From: Membranipora membranacea
Lineage: Eukaryota; Bryozoa; Gymnolaemata; Cheilostomatida; Membraniporidae
DNA: 64,000 nucleotides
NCBI GenBank assembly: GCA_914767715.1
Contig: OU612068.1
Coordinates: 13,456,001-13,520,000 of the forward strand
Direction: 5' to 3'
Shown: positions 12,762 through 25,700 of the stretch, piece by piece
How positions within the stretch are numbered: the first letter of the stretch is position 1
Layout: the number at the start of each line of letters is the position of its first letter
The notes under the pieces: generated by a model
What the model was told of the DNA's origin: nothing
The model's input: the letters and a program-made list of their open reading frames with translations, nothing else
The model's database searches: none
Translations under genes and position numbers: made by a program

Positions 12762-15700
12762 TAGCTGGCTGATCGATCAACGAAATTTAAACTTATTATA
12801 CAGATCAGTACGCACTACATTTTTCCTATTTATAATTTCAATTCCATCAGCTTTACTGTACTTTTATACTCTATTTATAATAAGCTATTCATAATCAGCG
12901 TTTGATACTAATGTTTTTTTTTCATGGATATAAATTACTCGATATGTTCAACTACTCATATACTCTTTAGACTTTTAGAAATGTAGATGACCTTTCACTC
13001 TTTCTTTATTCAGCCATAATCATGAGATGGTAATGATCATGCATCTTTCAATTGCATAGTATATGGCATTGTATATTCTCGAGCTACATATCCTTAATGA
13101 ATTAAGTGGTAATTTTTCGATAGCTTTGTTGTTAGTATGAGATATAATTTCGTTCCGTCTAGGCTGGCCTAGGTGATGATATGTTCTCATTATCTCCCAC
13201 AATGCTCTGTGTTTAACTTCCTGTCGCCACTAGATCTTTTTTTCTGCGAAATTGATTACATTCAAATCATTTTTGGCTGGCTCAAAACCGTAATCTTAAA
13301 CAATACAATGTTGTTTTTTTTGTTACGCCTGTTATTTTTGTAATACATTCCATTGTTATGCAACTTTGATATAATTATTAATTACCATTCGATGCAACCT
13401 ACTGCATTCCGTGGCTAAAATTTGAGACCAATGTTTTGTATATAAATTTATGATTTATTGCAATAATAGAATTTTTGGTGCTGTACCGATTATAATACAC
13501 GCACTTTGCACAAAATCTGATCTTTGCCTTTCTAACCAATTTTTTTCATACCTGATGACGCTGAACAATAGAATTGTTTATCTATAAGATTATTACGATA
13601 ATATATATTATTGAGAATGATAACAGTTCTGTGGTTGTCGATTGATAAATTGTATTTTGGAGACAACCTTTTCCCAAGTCAGCTTGACATGACCTTACTA
13701 TTTCTTGGAGAGGTGGACTGTCGAAAAATAACTTAGTTTGTGATTAGGGTATTTTGATAAATTTTGTAATTCTCTGCTAAAACTGCCGCAAAAAGGTTCT
13801 TGTGTAATCGCAATAAAATGACGAGGAGTAGAGATGATCAATTATAGGGTGCGAAATATTAATGCCAGTTGGTGAGTTGCCTGCCTCTTGTATGTGTAAC
13901 CGGTTAGGCTCAGGGAGGGAAAACTCCTAAACTTGGACCTCATTTGATCAGGTAGCTGCCAGTTGAGAACCGTGTTTCTCTTCTAGCCTGATGCAGAAGA
14001 CGAGTCCTGCTTCTTGCTATCACCTACAAGTAGAAAAATTGTCACGCAAGAATCCCGGGTAAACTTATAAAACCATAAGTGAATGAAAATATGCAAGATC
14101 CTGATAAAACAAATTCATCAATGGCGAGATAGCAAATTTGAATTATGAATAAAGTGTAAGTTTACTAACTAGAGGTTAATGTTACCAAAATCAAATATCC
14201 AATTCTGATAAAAAAATACCCAAATATATGAGTTCTCTCTGCTACTGAGAATTACAGCTATGGCCAGTTAATTTATGTTGTTTACAATATTAAGACCTTC
14301 TAATCAAAAGTGCACGCAAAAGAACATTAGTACTTGACTGTTGTTGTAAATGTGAAGCAGTCTATTACAACAATTTTTCTGACATATTAGGTTAGAGTTT
14401 TTGTTGATTTGCTGATGAAGAAGTTATTATTCAGATAATCTGGTTCTGTGTTGATCGTATCGGTGGCTGTTATTTCATCACATCAAAGAGGTGATATGTT
14501 CATTGAGATGTATATTGCTGATTACAGGCCTTCTATGAGTTATATAAGTAGAGATGTGAGATCTGATTGGATAATATATGGCAGCATGCTGCTGAGAATT
14601 CTCAGTGGTCGTCAGCATAGAGCTGATTCTGTTCGTGTGTGATTGTATTCTGTCTGCGTCTGGTTCCTGAGCAGGTAAGGTCATATTCTGGTTCATAAGT
14701 TTGTCATTTTAGCCTTTAGGTTTTCTTTGCTGGTTGAAGAAAAATACAGCGCAGTTCACTTAATTCAAACCTCTGAGGACCACGAAAAGTCTGAATTAAG
14801 TGACATTAGAATGCATTGAGATCTGTACCAATTTCCCTTGTCTGAAGTAGCAGGAGTTCTAAATTATAAATCTGAATAAGCCAGCTTACACTGTATAGAC
14901 AATCGCTGTTGTTATATAGAATATCACTTGTTTTCGTGCTAAAGTCACAAAAAAAGTCACATTATTAAATGTTACTTGTATTCTGTCTGTGAAGTTAAGG
15001 TCATAATCTGGTTCTTAAAATTCTCAATTTAGCTTTAATTTACGTTTTTTTGCTGGTTGAAGAGAATTGTAATCAACCCTTGTTGTTATGAAGAACATCA
15101 CTCGTTTTTGTACCAAAGATAAAAGATTTTCCCATAAAAGTTAGAACAGAACAGAGAAGTTAGAATAACATTATTCCTGACCTTTTATGACAATGAAATG
15201 AACACAAGAAATTATGCATATTTTTGTCACCATCCATTGCCATGCATAAACATATCTGCCGTCACACTAAAACTAAGTAGAATGATCTTGAACTAAGCAA
15301 GCTAAATGTGACATCTCAACGATGTGGTTATCAGCTTCTTTTGGGTCAAAGCTAGACAAAATTTTACCATTTTGAAAAAAAAGAATTTGTCTCTTCCTCT
15401 CTTTCTTTGTGTGGTCCACTTGGAAATTAATTAAGTCAATGACTTGAGTCACCTAATTCCGGTCATAAGTTAGAAAGCCAAAAATCTTTGCCGTCAACAC
15501 TATACAGTCCTAACATCTCCATAGCAACCCTTTACTTATCTTAGAAATGCCTCCATTCGGAATGCATGTGCCACACACTGTCTACATATCTTTTATCCCC
15601 TCATATTTCACAAAATATTTAGCATTTGCTAGGAATATTTTGGTAAATTTTAAGCAGCCTACGAGACCAATCCTCAAAAGCATCAATGAATTTCAAGTAG

Positions 15701-16084
15701 GGGATTAAATGTGCTTTTAATTATTATACAAGGGATCATCCTTGTCTGTCCCTAATTCCCTGCAATACCTGTTTTGCTGTGGCATCATAATTTTTCAATG
15801 GTTTTTATTGTTGCCATAGCATTTATAAACCAGTGATTACAAATGACATTGCAGCAGTTATCAAAACTTGATGCTTAGCTACGTTCAATCACAACGTGAT
15901 TTGTTTAACTTTCACTAACAATCCATCCCTTTAATGAGGCAGTATTTAGATGCTTGACCTGTTGAGATTTTGTCATTTAAACTCTGGCGGACTTACACAA
16001 AAGGCTTACACCTGTTTTACTAACAATACCAACCTTCTGCCATAAACTTTACTTAGGAGGATTTGAGAGCTGAAGAGAGCGGTC
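12762..16084. other. Intergenic region between the neurabin-like gene and the small heat shock protein gene
   Basis: No exon is supported here. Possible polyadenylation signals for the upstream gene are AATAAA at 13812-13817 and again near 14144. A diverged duplication is visible: the text around 14635-14745 (ttgtattctgtctg, aaggtcatattctggttc, gctggttgaaga) recurs at about 14975-15065. A hairpin with CACTTAATTCA arms lies near 14756-14806. TATAAA occurs at 15824-15829, about 260 bp before the next start codon. A possible acceptor (aaactttacttag) just before that start suggests a 5' UTR exon further upstream. Confidence 0.55.
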
Positions 16085-19000
16085 ATGTCTTACAACTACT
16101 CATATAAATCTAGCTCTGGTGGAGCTCCTGGTTCCGGAAACTCTTACAGCAGCTATAGGTCTTCTAACAACAGCAGCGGCAGCGCTGGAATGCCTCTCGG
16201 TATCAACACTGGCTCAGCTCAAATGGACATGGATATGGCCCGAATGAAAAGAGACATGGATAGAGGTATGAACCCAGGTATTGGTGGAGGAAACAGTTCA
16301 TACTCCTACACCACTAATTCCAGCACAAGTGGAGGTCTTGCTCCAACCTCCATCCACGTCAGCAGTGATCCTCTCTCATCCACAGGAGGTTCTACAACAA
16401 AGAAAGTCATCACCACAACCACTACAAAGTCCAACCCAGCTGCTCAGATGGAGCTAAACCGTCTGCAAAGAGATTTCAGCAGGATTGGCACAACACCAGA
16501 CAACTACCACGACGACTTTGATAAGATAAGGAGAGATGTGCTGAGCGGGGAGGCGTACCGAGGAGGCGATACCGTCACTACTGCGCCTGTGGCCATGAGA
16601 GTCAGGGAGGAGCATAGCAGAGGAGCTCCAGGGGGACACAGCGAGACAACTACCACCACTACCAAAAGGTCATACGGTACAGGGACGCCAGTCAGCGAGG
16701 AGACAATCACTACCACTACAAAGAGTGGCAGCAATACTAACCCTCGTAAGTATGTCGCTGTCACTCGAGCAATGTACGGTCAAGTCAGCGCCAGATAATC
16801 AATTATTTCAGCCTTTCTAGCTTTTTCAGACCAGTTCAAACATTTGTTGAGTGTGTAATCTATTGTTACAAAGTGCTGACAGCTTGTCAGTATCGTTATT
16901 ATACCGGCAGCACTCTCTAAATTACATAAACATAGTTTAGATCAGTGAAACGCACATATGGGAGAAAATTAGATTTCAAATGTGATTGTTGTGCAAGACC
17001 CTGTTTACAATATACAGCAATAAACTGTAATGTTTTGCATAATTAAGAGATATGTGGTATTAATGTACTTTGAGGTGTTAATTGGCTTTATTCGCTATCC
17101 ACTTCAGGCAGAATCATCGGATATATGGGGTAATCATGCGAAATGTTTGTAATAAATACCAGATTTAATTTGCTCCTAATTCACCAACGTAACAACCATT
17201 TTACCACTTAGGCAAGCAATCCTGGCTTTATTTCTGTGAAAATGCCACATAACTGATCCCTAATGCTTTTACCTTCCTACTTCATTCCCTTTGGCCATGA
17301 AATAACTCAATATTATGCGTTGCCTCCAACGCGTCGCCTACTGTTGTAAAGGTAGCTTGTTTTCTGCTGGTAAAAAGTACATGATTTTGTTAGATATTTT
17401 CTCCCTTGTACATATGTTAGTTATTGTCTCCCTTGTACATATGTTAGTTATTGTCTCCCTTGTTTATTCAGGCCCAGACTACCACTCGGAGACATTTATC
17501 CCGGTGAAGACTTATGATAACAACTTTGATGACTTCCATATGAGTCGTTTTATGGACCACCGAGATCACTTCGGAGCCAACGACCTTGACCTTCAGCGCC
17601 TGGACTGGCAAAACAAGCTTGGTGGCGTAAAAAGCGGGATGTTCAAGTTTTCTCCTCATAACGATTTCGGTGCTGGTAACAGCATTGAGAGCACCAGAGC
17701 TGTAGCCAAGGTCGGTATCATACATAATATGCTATCATGCTAAATTCATGGCAGGAATATTAAATTTAAGTCCATCCTTCCTTCCTGTGTTGAATAATTC
17801 ATATTATGAGTAGCCATGTACCTAGACATTAGAGTTCGGTACCATCTGCCTGCTCATTGAGCTTTGCACTGTGGTTATGGGTAGACTTGATTATGCACCT
17901 GATTTGTACAACAGCTGTGTTAGAAATCGGATAAAGTATCATTATGGACTGGTAAGTTTGAATTCGTTCGAACACTAAACCTTGCTGTTTCTTCTGGTAT
18001 TGTGTAGAAGAAACGTCCGTTGAGACGTTCACAATCACAGCGTACAACTCGTACGTACTATGTTGATTGTGTGTCAACCACAGTAAGTACATCTGCACTC
18101 AGAGACGCAACCTTAAATCGCCTCTTCCTAGCAACACTCATTCGTAAACTGGATAAAGTATCCTCCGCTATACCATTCGATACAAATGGAATCCGCTTAG
18201 CATGTATACACTATGGATGCCTAGAAATATTCTTCCAAGACATGTTATTTCATTCCAAAATTTAAAAATCATGACAGAAAAAGAAGCAGCCTATACAAAA
18301 AGTAATTTGTATTTATCACAACACTCATCACATGTATTCATAGGTTTGTTTTGTTGATTGCTTTTTAGAACCCTCTCGGAAAGCCAGAGTTCTCAGTGCA
18401 GTTCGATATGAGGGAGTTTAAACCTGAGGATATTAGCCTGACAACTAAACATGGCAAACTGATCATCAGTGGTAAGTGGTGACAACTTATACACACTCCA
18501 CCCCCAACTTCGCTGTCTGGCATCTCATCAAACTACAGGATTTCCGACATCATTGATGAACTCACGGCAGACACAAACAATCTTTCCCTCATGCAGACAA
18601 ACACAGAAATTGCTAAAAGCTAGCATCATTGCATACTCTGGCATAATAAGCGCTTCAAACAACGTAATGTGTATTTTGTTTGCAAACACAGACTGAGGGG
18701 TTTGATCGTTTGAGGTCTGCTGTATGATGTAAATCTCTGTTCAACTATTTGTTTGCTTCGCATGTCAGCTTTGAGTGATTGGCAAGAGTCCAGGGCACAG
18801 GTGCTTTGCACTCGAATTTATTCTCTCAAACATTGTGTTTTAATGAACAGCTATTCTTAAGCTATCAGTACCCACATACAGTTACAGCCATGTCAGAACT
18901 TTAATCATAATTCCAAACACACAAACAAATACTATCATGTAATGATGACGCTAATGCTAACGACCAGCTGAGAGTCTCAGCAACGGCAATCAAGAGCAGC

Positions 19001-21669
19001 AATCCATACAGATGACAGATGAGAGCACCTGCAAGGTGCTCTTTGGACAGAATTCAACGCTTCAGATGTAAATTTGTGATTGACAGACTTGGTCATTGGT
19101 TTTCCATGAGAACAATACTCCAAAACAATTGAAATAGCGGTTTCTTACATTTTGGAGGCGATGGATGAATATGGATATGTTGTCCTGGTATTTCGTATAA
19201 GCCAAAATACACTATGGTTTGAAATCTTGGTCAGAGTTGTCAATTAATGATGTAGTGGTTTTCTTTACTGTTTTCCAGCCACACATGAGGAGAAGATGGG
19301 TAACTCTACATCCAGGAGAGAGTTCACTAGGAGCGTAGACTTGCCCTCTGATATTCAGGTTAACCTGATGAGATCTGTGTTTTCTAGAGATGGAGTTCTT
19401 AGTATAACAGCTCCAATCAAACCTCCACACTACGACTCAGTAAGTTTTTTCCCCGATATATATCTCAGCTGCAAACAATTTTCGATTAGAATTAGAATTT
19501 AATTAGAATGGATGAGAGAAACAAAAAACTTTCCGAGGTTGTTAACAGTGAAACTATGATTTTTGTTAAAATTCGGTTCAGACATATCCACTGGTAATCT
19601 CCTACACACTAGAGGACAGAGGTGGCTTAACATCGACAAAAACAAAGGCGATATATTGATTATTGTCATGAGCGATGCCTTCAAAATGCTTCGAACCTAA
19701 TTTTGATCTGACAGTCATTGACCTCAATCAAATTCTCTCCTCAAGTGAAACAAAACTTCCTGAATCTAGTGGATTTGGTTGCTAAAAACAATAATTGAAT
19801 AAAGAGCTTATTATGGCAACCTGTAATTAATTTTTGTTGGATACAACCGCTCATCTTGGTAACAGTTTACATATGGCATAAGGTAACCTAGCAGAAATTC
19901 CCACTAGACATTGAGATGGTGTTATGTCACATTATCATTACGTGTCATCAGAGATCTTTCTCAGGATTTCCATAGCAATGAGTCAATACACATCCTGACT
20001 GCTAAGCGATACAATCATATCCCCAATTATGTAGAAATTTGTGTAAATACTGGCAGCGTCTGTATAGATGAATGTCATGATAGTACCTGTACACTGAGTT
20101 ATCTGATCATACTCTATCCCAGTTCACCTTCTAGAGATCACTAATGATTACACCTGTTTGAGAGTGGATTTCCTATATCCTTATATACCGGCCAGCATGG
20201 CTATAAAAGTGCAAACTGAGATCTTCCCTTGCTCAAAGCCTCAACTTTCTCAGCTGTTAGATGGTTCTAGATAGACTTTGTATATAAGTTGTGCCCTCCT
20301 TTATCGAGACAAGGCAACTGTTTCATGACCCGCAACGCTGTTTAATATTTTGCGAAATGGAGCTTGTAGCCAATGGTGCACCCTTGTAGCAAAGCTTGTT
20401 ATTTCATACTGAAAACCCAAAGCCATGTATGATTGTAATCCATGCTTGCTTTTTTCTGTATCTCCCTCCCCACCACAACATGATTTTGGTTTTTACAGAT
20501 GCGCCTTCTATAGGTTTCATGATAACACCATCACCCCTTCAAACGAATATGTGTAAGATATGCTGCATCCAACAAACTGCTTTCCTTAAAAATCTAAGCA
20601 TGAAGAATACGACCTCAGACTCTTAAGCAAGGCTCCAACAGTATGCTGCTTGGCTGTTGTTGTTCAGTGGGATTATTCTCACGATAGTGAGAGTGATTTG
20701 GCTGCCTTGGATATATCGGTTTCTGCATTGTCGTGACATTTCCTGTATTTTGTGATGTCTGCTAAGTCGCTTCTCATAACTCACCCTTTAAGCGAAAGAC
20801 AAAGGGGCAGATTAATACTTACTAGACCAAGTTTGATCAAGATAATCTATATTCGGAGTTGCTCCCCCTTACTGATCTACTGCAGGTCTTTTGCCTGTGG
20901 GGCAACAACTCTGGATACAGGCAACTAGATCAAACTTTATTTATATACTTACTATGTTTTTGGTTATGTGTGTTGGCTTTCTCTTGAGGTCTTTTTTATC
21001 ATCACGAAGAGTCAACGCCACTGAGGTTATCAAATTTCTATTTCTTTCTTTTTGCAGAATAAATCTATGCTTCAGACACAAGGACAATTTGGAAACTCGT
21101 TCATGACCCCACCATCGTTTGACAGCAATGCATCATACAACATGCCAGCCGCTACCAACAACCACCACCATCAAGAAGAGAGACGAACCTACGCTTCAAA
21201 CCTAAACAGCAGTCCACCACCTTCTAACTCTTCCTATGCTTCATATACTCCCCGTGCAACCCCCAGGTCACCCCCAGTCACTCCCACCAAGTCCAGGCTC
21301 AGCTCAGCTTCATCTCCCGGCAGTTCAACAGGAAGTCAGGTCGCCACCTTAGGCAGCAGCCTCGGTAGCGTCAGCACGACAGAGAAAAGCCTTGATTTTA
21401 CTCACCCTACCAGCGGCTACGCCCCTGAAGATCTCACCATCACCCTTGAGGGACGAAAAGTAAAAATAAGAGGCAAGCGTGTCGAAACATCCAGAATTGG
21501 AGGGCGTAAAACTCACAATGAATTTACAAAAGTGTTTGATTTGCCTTCTCATGTTTCTCCCGATACTGTGAAATGTTACATACAGGATGGGCTCACCCTC
21601 CACATAGTCTCAAACATAAACGATCTTCAAGGTGCTGTCCACTTCCTACCTGTTACCAAGAAATGGTGA
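16085..21669 (+). CDS. Small heat shock protein with two alpha-crystallin domains
   Basis: Five exons join in frame: 16085-16745, 17472-17710, 18369-18471, 19279-19439, 21058-21669, giving about 591 residues. Residues 1-220 are low-complexity Ser/Gly/Thr/Asn with a short helical part (MELNRLQRDFSRIG, then DDFDKIRRDVLSG). The first alpha-crystallin domain spans about 303-385 (FSVQFDMREFKPEDI, then REFTRSVDLPSDI, GVLSITAP). A Ser/Pro-rich linker follows, and the second domain lies at about 498-575 (GYAPEDLTITLEGRKVKIRG, EFTKVFDLPSHVSPDTVKC, GLTLHIVS). Small heat shock proteins are ATP-independent cytosolic chaperones that bind unfolding proteins. Two domains in one chain is the layout of the flatworm HSP36/p40 group; most animal members have one domain and about 200 residues. 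The long repetitive N-terminus is unusual. No clear heat shock element was seen upstream. Confidence 0.88.
16746..17025 (+). other. Possible intronic polyadenylation isoform of the small heat shock protein
   Basis: If the donor at 16746 (gtaagt) is not used, the frame runs 17 codons further to a TAA at 16796-16798. AATAAA follows at about 17018-17023. A 237-residue product with only the low-complexity N-terminal part would result. This is inference; no transcript evidence is available. Confidence 0.25.
17401..17462 (+). repeat. 27-bp tandem duplication directly upstream of a splice acceptor
   Basis: The unit starts ctcccttgtacatatgttag and is present twice exactly (17401-17427, 17428-17454) plus the first eight or nine bases of a third. 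The acceptor tttattcag of the second exon of the small heat shock protein follows immediately, so the repeat occupies the branch-point region. Confidence 0.85.
18008..18082 (+). CDS. Candidate 75-nt cassette exon of the small heat shock protein
   Basis: The block lies between a good acceptor (tttcttctggtattgtgtag) and a strong donor (aca|gtaagt). It is open in phase 0 and exactly 25 codons long, and both neighbouring exons are phase 0 at this junction. It would add a basic stretch beginning KKRPLRRSQSQRTTR just before the first alpha-crystallin domain. Support is splice signals and phase only. Confidence 0.4.
20823..20942. mobile_element. MITE of the TAGACCAAGTTTGATC family, copy 1
   Basis: The left end TAGACCAAGTTTGATCA and the right end, on the other strand, AAGTTTGATCTAGTTGCCTG face each other. 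Inside them lie ATTCGGAGTTGCTCCCC and its imperfect complement. It sits in the last intron of the small heat shock protein gene. Related copies are at 27714, 31641, 32296 and 49583. Confidence 0.75.
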
Positions 21670-22721
21670 TAACAGCTGAAGATTTTTTATACTGCATAAC
21701 GAAGCAAATTGACGGCCAGTCAGGATAATTATGTAGAGTGACTTTGAGTGTCGATATGATTGTCATGAAGTTGTAAGAGCATTTTAAAGCAGATGTTTGC
21801 TAGTCCAGCTTCCTAACAGAGTTGATATTTTACTATATATATTTTTATTTGATCACAATATTATAAAAAAGCTTTACCATAGAACCATGCTGCTCCCATT
21901 ATTATTAAATTACACAAAGAGCTTTATATTTATATACAATGCATTTTTAGCGAGCCAATCAATACCCTTTGTCTATTACCATATTATAATCAGCTTGATG
22001 CTTTCTTATTGCCATATAAGTCATTACTACATACTATTTGATGCGTGTTTTTGAGGATGTTTATACGCTTACTGTTGTTGTTGTTGCGATTGATCAATCT
22101 CTGTTTCTCTCTCTCTTCTCTACTTTGATGATTAAGTACACATGTACCTGTGATGAATACTCAGCTCTTGATTTCTTTCTTCCTAATCTTCTCTTCCGTA
22201 TTTTAAGCTAGTATCCGAAAAATAAAATAATTTCTACACTAATTAAATATAACGCTTCGATCCTTCACATAACCAAGGTGATCTGATGGCCTGATAACAT
22301 AAATATATAAACAGTGCATATTATATAAAAGAAATCATATTACAAAATAAATTAAATGGTTTTGTATTTATATTGATTATGTTGATGAATACTACAGGTC
22401 AAGAGTTACGTGCTCTATGTGCATGTTTAGACAACTCCTCCATGAAGTGTTGTGATTTTATTATACCCTGATTATATCCTGCCAAAATTGATTTGGGCTG
22501 TTGGAGTACGATTTAATTTACGCAAATAAACACTCAACAAAATTTTTAAGGACACTTTAGCTGGTCAATATGAAACACTCAAAGCTTTCCGTACTCAATA
22601 ATGGGCTCAAAACGGGATATTGGAACTGTCTGAGAGAACTGACAATAATTTACTATATGATATCAGGATTTTTCCCATTCATCCGCACAAGCTGTGTGGC
22701 TGTGAGACTAAAATTTACATC
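21670..22721. other. Intergenic region between small heat shock protein and channel gene
   Basis: AT-rich sequence with no supported exon. AATAAA at 22221-22226 is a plausible polyadenylation signal of the upstream gene. A promoter and 5' UTR of the channel gene should lie towards the right end, but no element is recognisable. The open frame 22570-22758 overlaps the channel's first exon in another frame and is not taken as real. Confidence 0.5.
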
Positions 22722-25700
22722 ATGGACCCTTACCCTCAAAAGCAGCAGGCCGAGGTGAGATTTATATAACAATGTCAGTATATAAGTGGCGATCCACAAA
22801 TGGATGATGCACATGGAGATTCATGAAGTTTGTAGAATAGCTCAAGACTAATTTCCTCAGCTATCTTTATCGCTACCATGAAAACTTTTGTCACAACAGC
22901 CAATACTTTCATTAGACTGAAATAACGTTATGTTGTGACTAGCCATTTGACCTGCAGGGAGTCATCAAAACAAGTTTTAGCTTCAGGCAGGGCAAATGCA
23001 GGCTACCGCTAGCAGGCAGGATCTATAACGACTTTATCTTTAGTCATTCTTTTCTAGAGATGTTTCTGTATTTAACTAATATTATTATAAAATATATATA
23101 TTATATGTCATGTTCATTTATCATAACCAGAAACACAAAACAGAACTGTCGACACCCATCGAGAGTGATGACAGCAGTCTATTTCAAGCATTTGCCACGA
23201 CGACATCAGCTCATGGATTTCTGAGAGTAGCTGAAGCTAAGACCAATGTCAGGAAGGTGATATGGGCGATACTTCTGGTCTGTGCACTTATAGCTGTGAT
23301 TGTTGTGATCGCTTGCAGGTCAGTCATCACACTGATATCAAGAATACACTATTACCATGTGTATCTCTGATCGTGAGAGTCAATTGGGTAGCGGTACCTA
23401 ACATTTACCCAACCCTAATTACTAAAATTGACACAGGTCGTCAGTCGTCACATCAAATTCCTTGTGATGGTACTCTTACTGAGTGAATTAATTCTCTCTC
23501 TACCGATCACAGACATACATATAATAGTATATCACATGATTAGTGTTGGTCAGTCAACTTAATGTATCCTTATTCTCTGGAGGGGGAGGAGGGGGGACTG
23601 TTTTTTCAAATGGCTACTGCTTTCAACAACCTTCCTAAACATGTGCGTTCATCGACAACCATACATACATTCAATTCGGCATTGCCAAACAGTTTGTTTT
23701 CATTGGATTGAGTTAGAATTTTTATTCCCTCGTTTTTATTTTGGTTTATTTTGGTCTTTGGTTTTTAATGGTGAACGCAAAGAGAAATGTATATAAATAT
23801 GTATGTATATATATGTATATTTTTGTATCAGTATCGATATATGTTTAATGGTCATATTGTCAATTAGTTATTCTGTATGAAGCAACTATTAACACTATGT
23901 TGAAAAAGAAATTGTGTTTTCCAATTTTAAGATTTTCTGATTTTCTGGTAGCGTCAACAACTATTTGAGCATAGGAGCGAAATGAAAATTTATGTAGACT
24001 CAGGAATATAACTCATTTAAATTGACTGCAGTTATCTTGTGGATTCTAATTGGCGTTTTTGCACAAGCTTGAAATGGTGAAATATATGGCTAGCTAACAT
24101 TCATACACCCTCTTAACTTTACGTAAGATCTTAGCGGGCAAAAATTGATGCCAGTTCATATTAAGTCACCCTCAAACCAGCTAAACTAAACTTTAGCTAT
24201 ATTTACGACTTTATGGTATATGTCTCCCTGGCTAAAAGGGAGAAAAGTTTATATGTAATTACTGATTTAGATTGAAGGAGTTCCTGCAGTTTAACACAAT
24301 CACTGAAACAAACAGGGTGGTGAAGGATAGCATGGAGTTTCCTAGTGTGACCATCTGCAATCAGAACTTGTATGTTTATTTTATGAACTTTCCTCGGAAT
24401 TTAGTGACCCAAAGCCTTGAATAATTAACATTCTAATCATTGTTCACTGTTGTTGTCTTATTCAATGGCCATGGACTGACATGCAAGTTCACCTGATCAT
24501 TAACTTTGCATAGAAATGAGAATCTCTTTATATAGTGCCAAAAATGTTTAAACATATTTATTTATGAATTTTCTTATAAAAATAATGAAACAATATAAAG
24601 CTTTAAAGTTTGTTTTCATATTTCAAGTGTGAGCAAGAGACGATACCAGGCCAGAATGGACTCATCTTCATCACCACTAAATGATTTAGGCAATGATGAC
24701 AGACAAACAGAACCAGAATCAAACGATGCACGCGATCCTCAAATTCAATTATACCAAGGTAGGGCTTGAGAAAAATTTGCTGCCTGCAACTTAGAATAAT
24801 TCTACACCTCTACACACAAGTACATTAAGTTATATTACCTACGTGTTTACTATAATTATGTTACTTTGTTAATAATAATTTTAGTTCAATGAGAATTTTA
24901 CAATGTTTCAGCAGTAAAATTGCTATAGGAAAAGCCATATTCGTCCAAAAACTCTAAGTTTTAGGGTATACCAAGGGGCGGTGACCATTTAACTATTCAT
25001 ATGATATCTTGATTTGGTTTTACTTTGTTTCAACGGTCAAATTCAATTCCAAGCAACAATTGGAAAAACCTTGAGACTGAAAGCGTAATACGAGTCACAA
25101 CATCAATACTTGTTCTTCCTGTTTTTAATGGAATTTGAATCAAATTAGGGCTCCAAACTATTAAACATAAGTGTCCTTGCAAAACAGAACAAATATACTG
25201 CATTTGTTCAAAACTTACAACAGCCAACAACCAAGGACTCTGTAACTCCCTGCAACAACTCTGCTGTGCTATAGTGTGTAGCCAATGACTGTGTTGGCTA
25301 TGATTGGCTAGTGGCGGCCATGGCTTTCTGAGATCAGAGCAAACACATTGGCTAGCTAATGGTCTGTCCAATTGTAGATGTTTGCAAGAGTCAGTCTTGC
25401 TCAGTAGAAAGCGAGTTTAAATGTCCTCTAGGCCCAGACGGATGCTGTCTGGAGTTATCCTTTCGGTGTGATGGCTACTACGACTGTATGGATTCAACAG
25501 ACGAGGACAACTGTGAACAGACAACTTCATCAGGTATGACCTAACATTAAATCTTCGTTTATTTACCAATAATATAAGAATTGAAAAAAAATTGATGAAT
25601 GTTAATATCACATCCCTCTCCTCCATGTAACAAAACGTGGAACTACTATAAATAACGCTGAGCTTTCATATTATTTGATAAAGAAAAACTTATTCATCCA

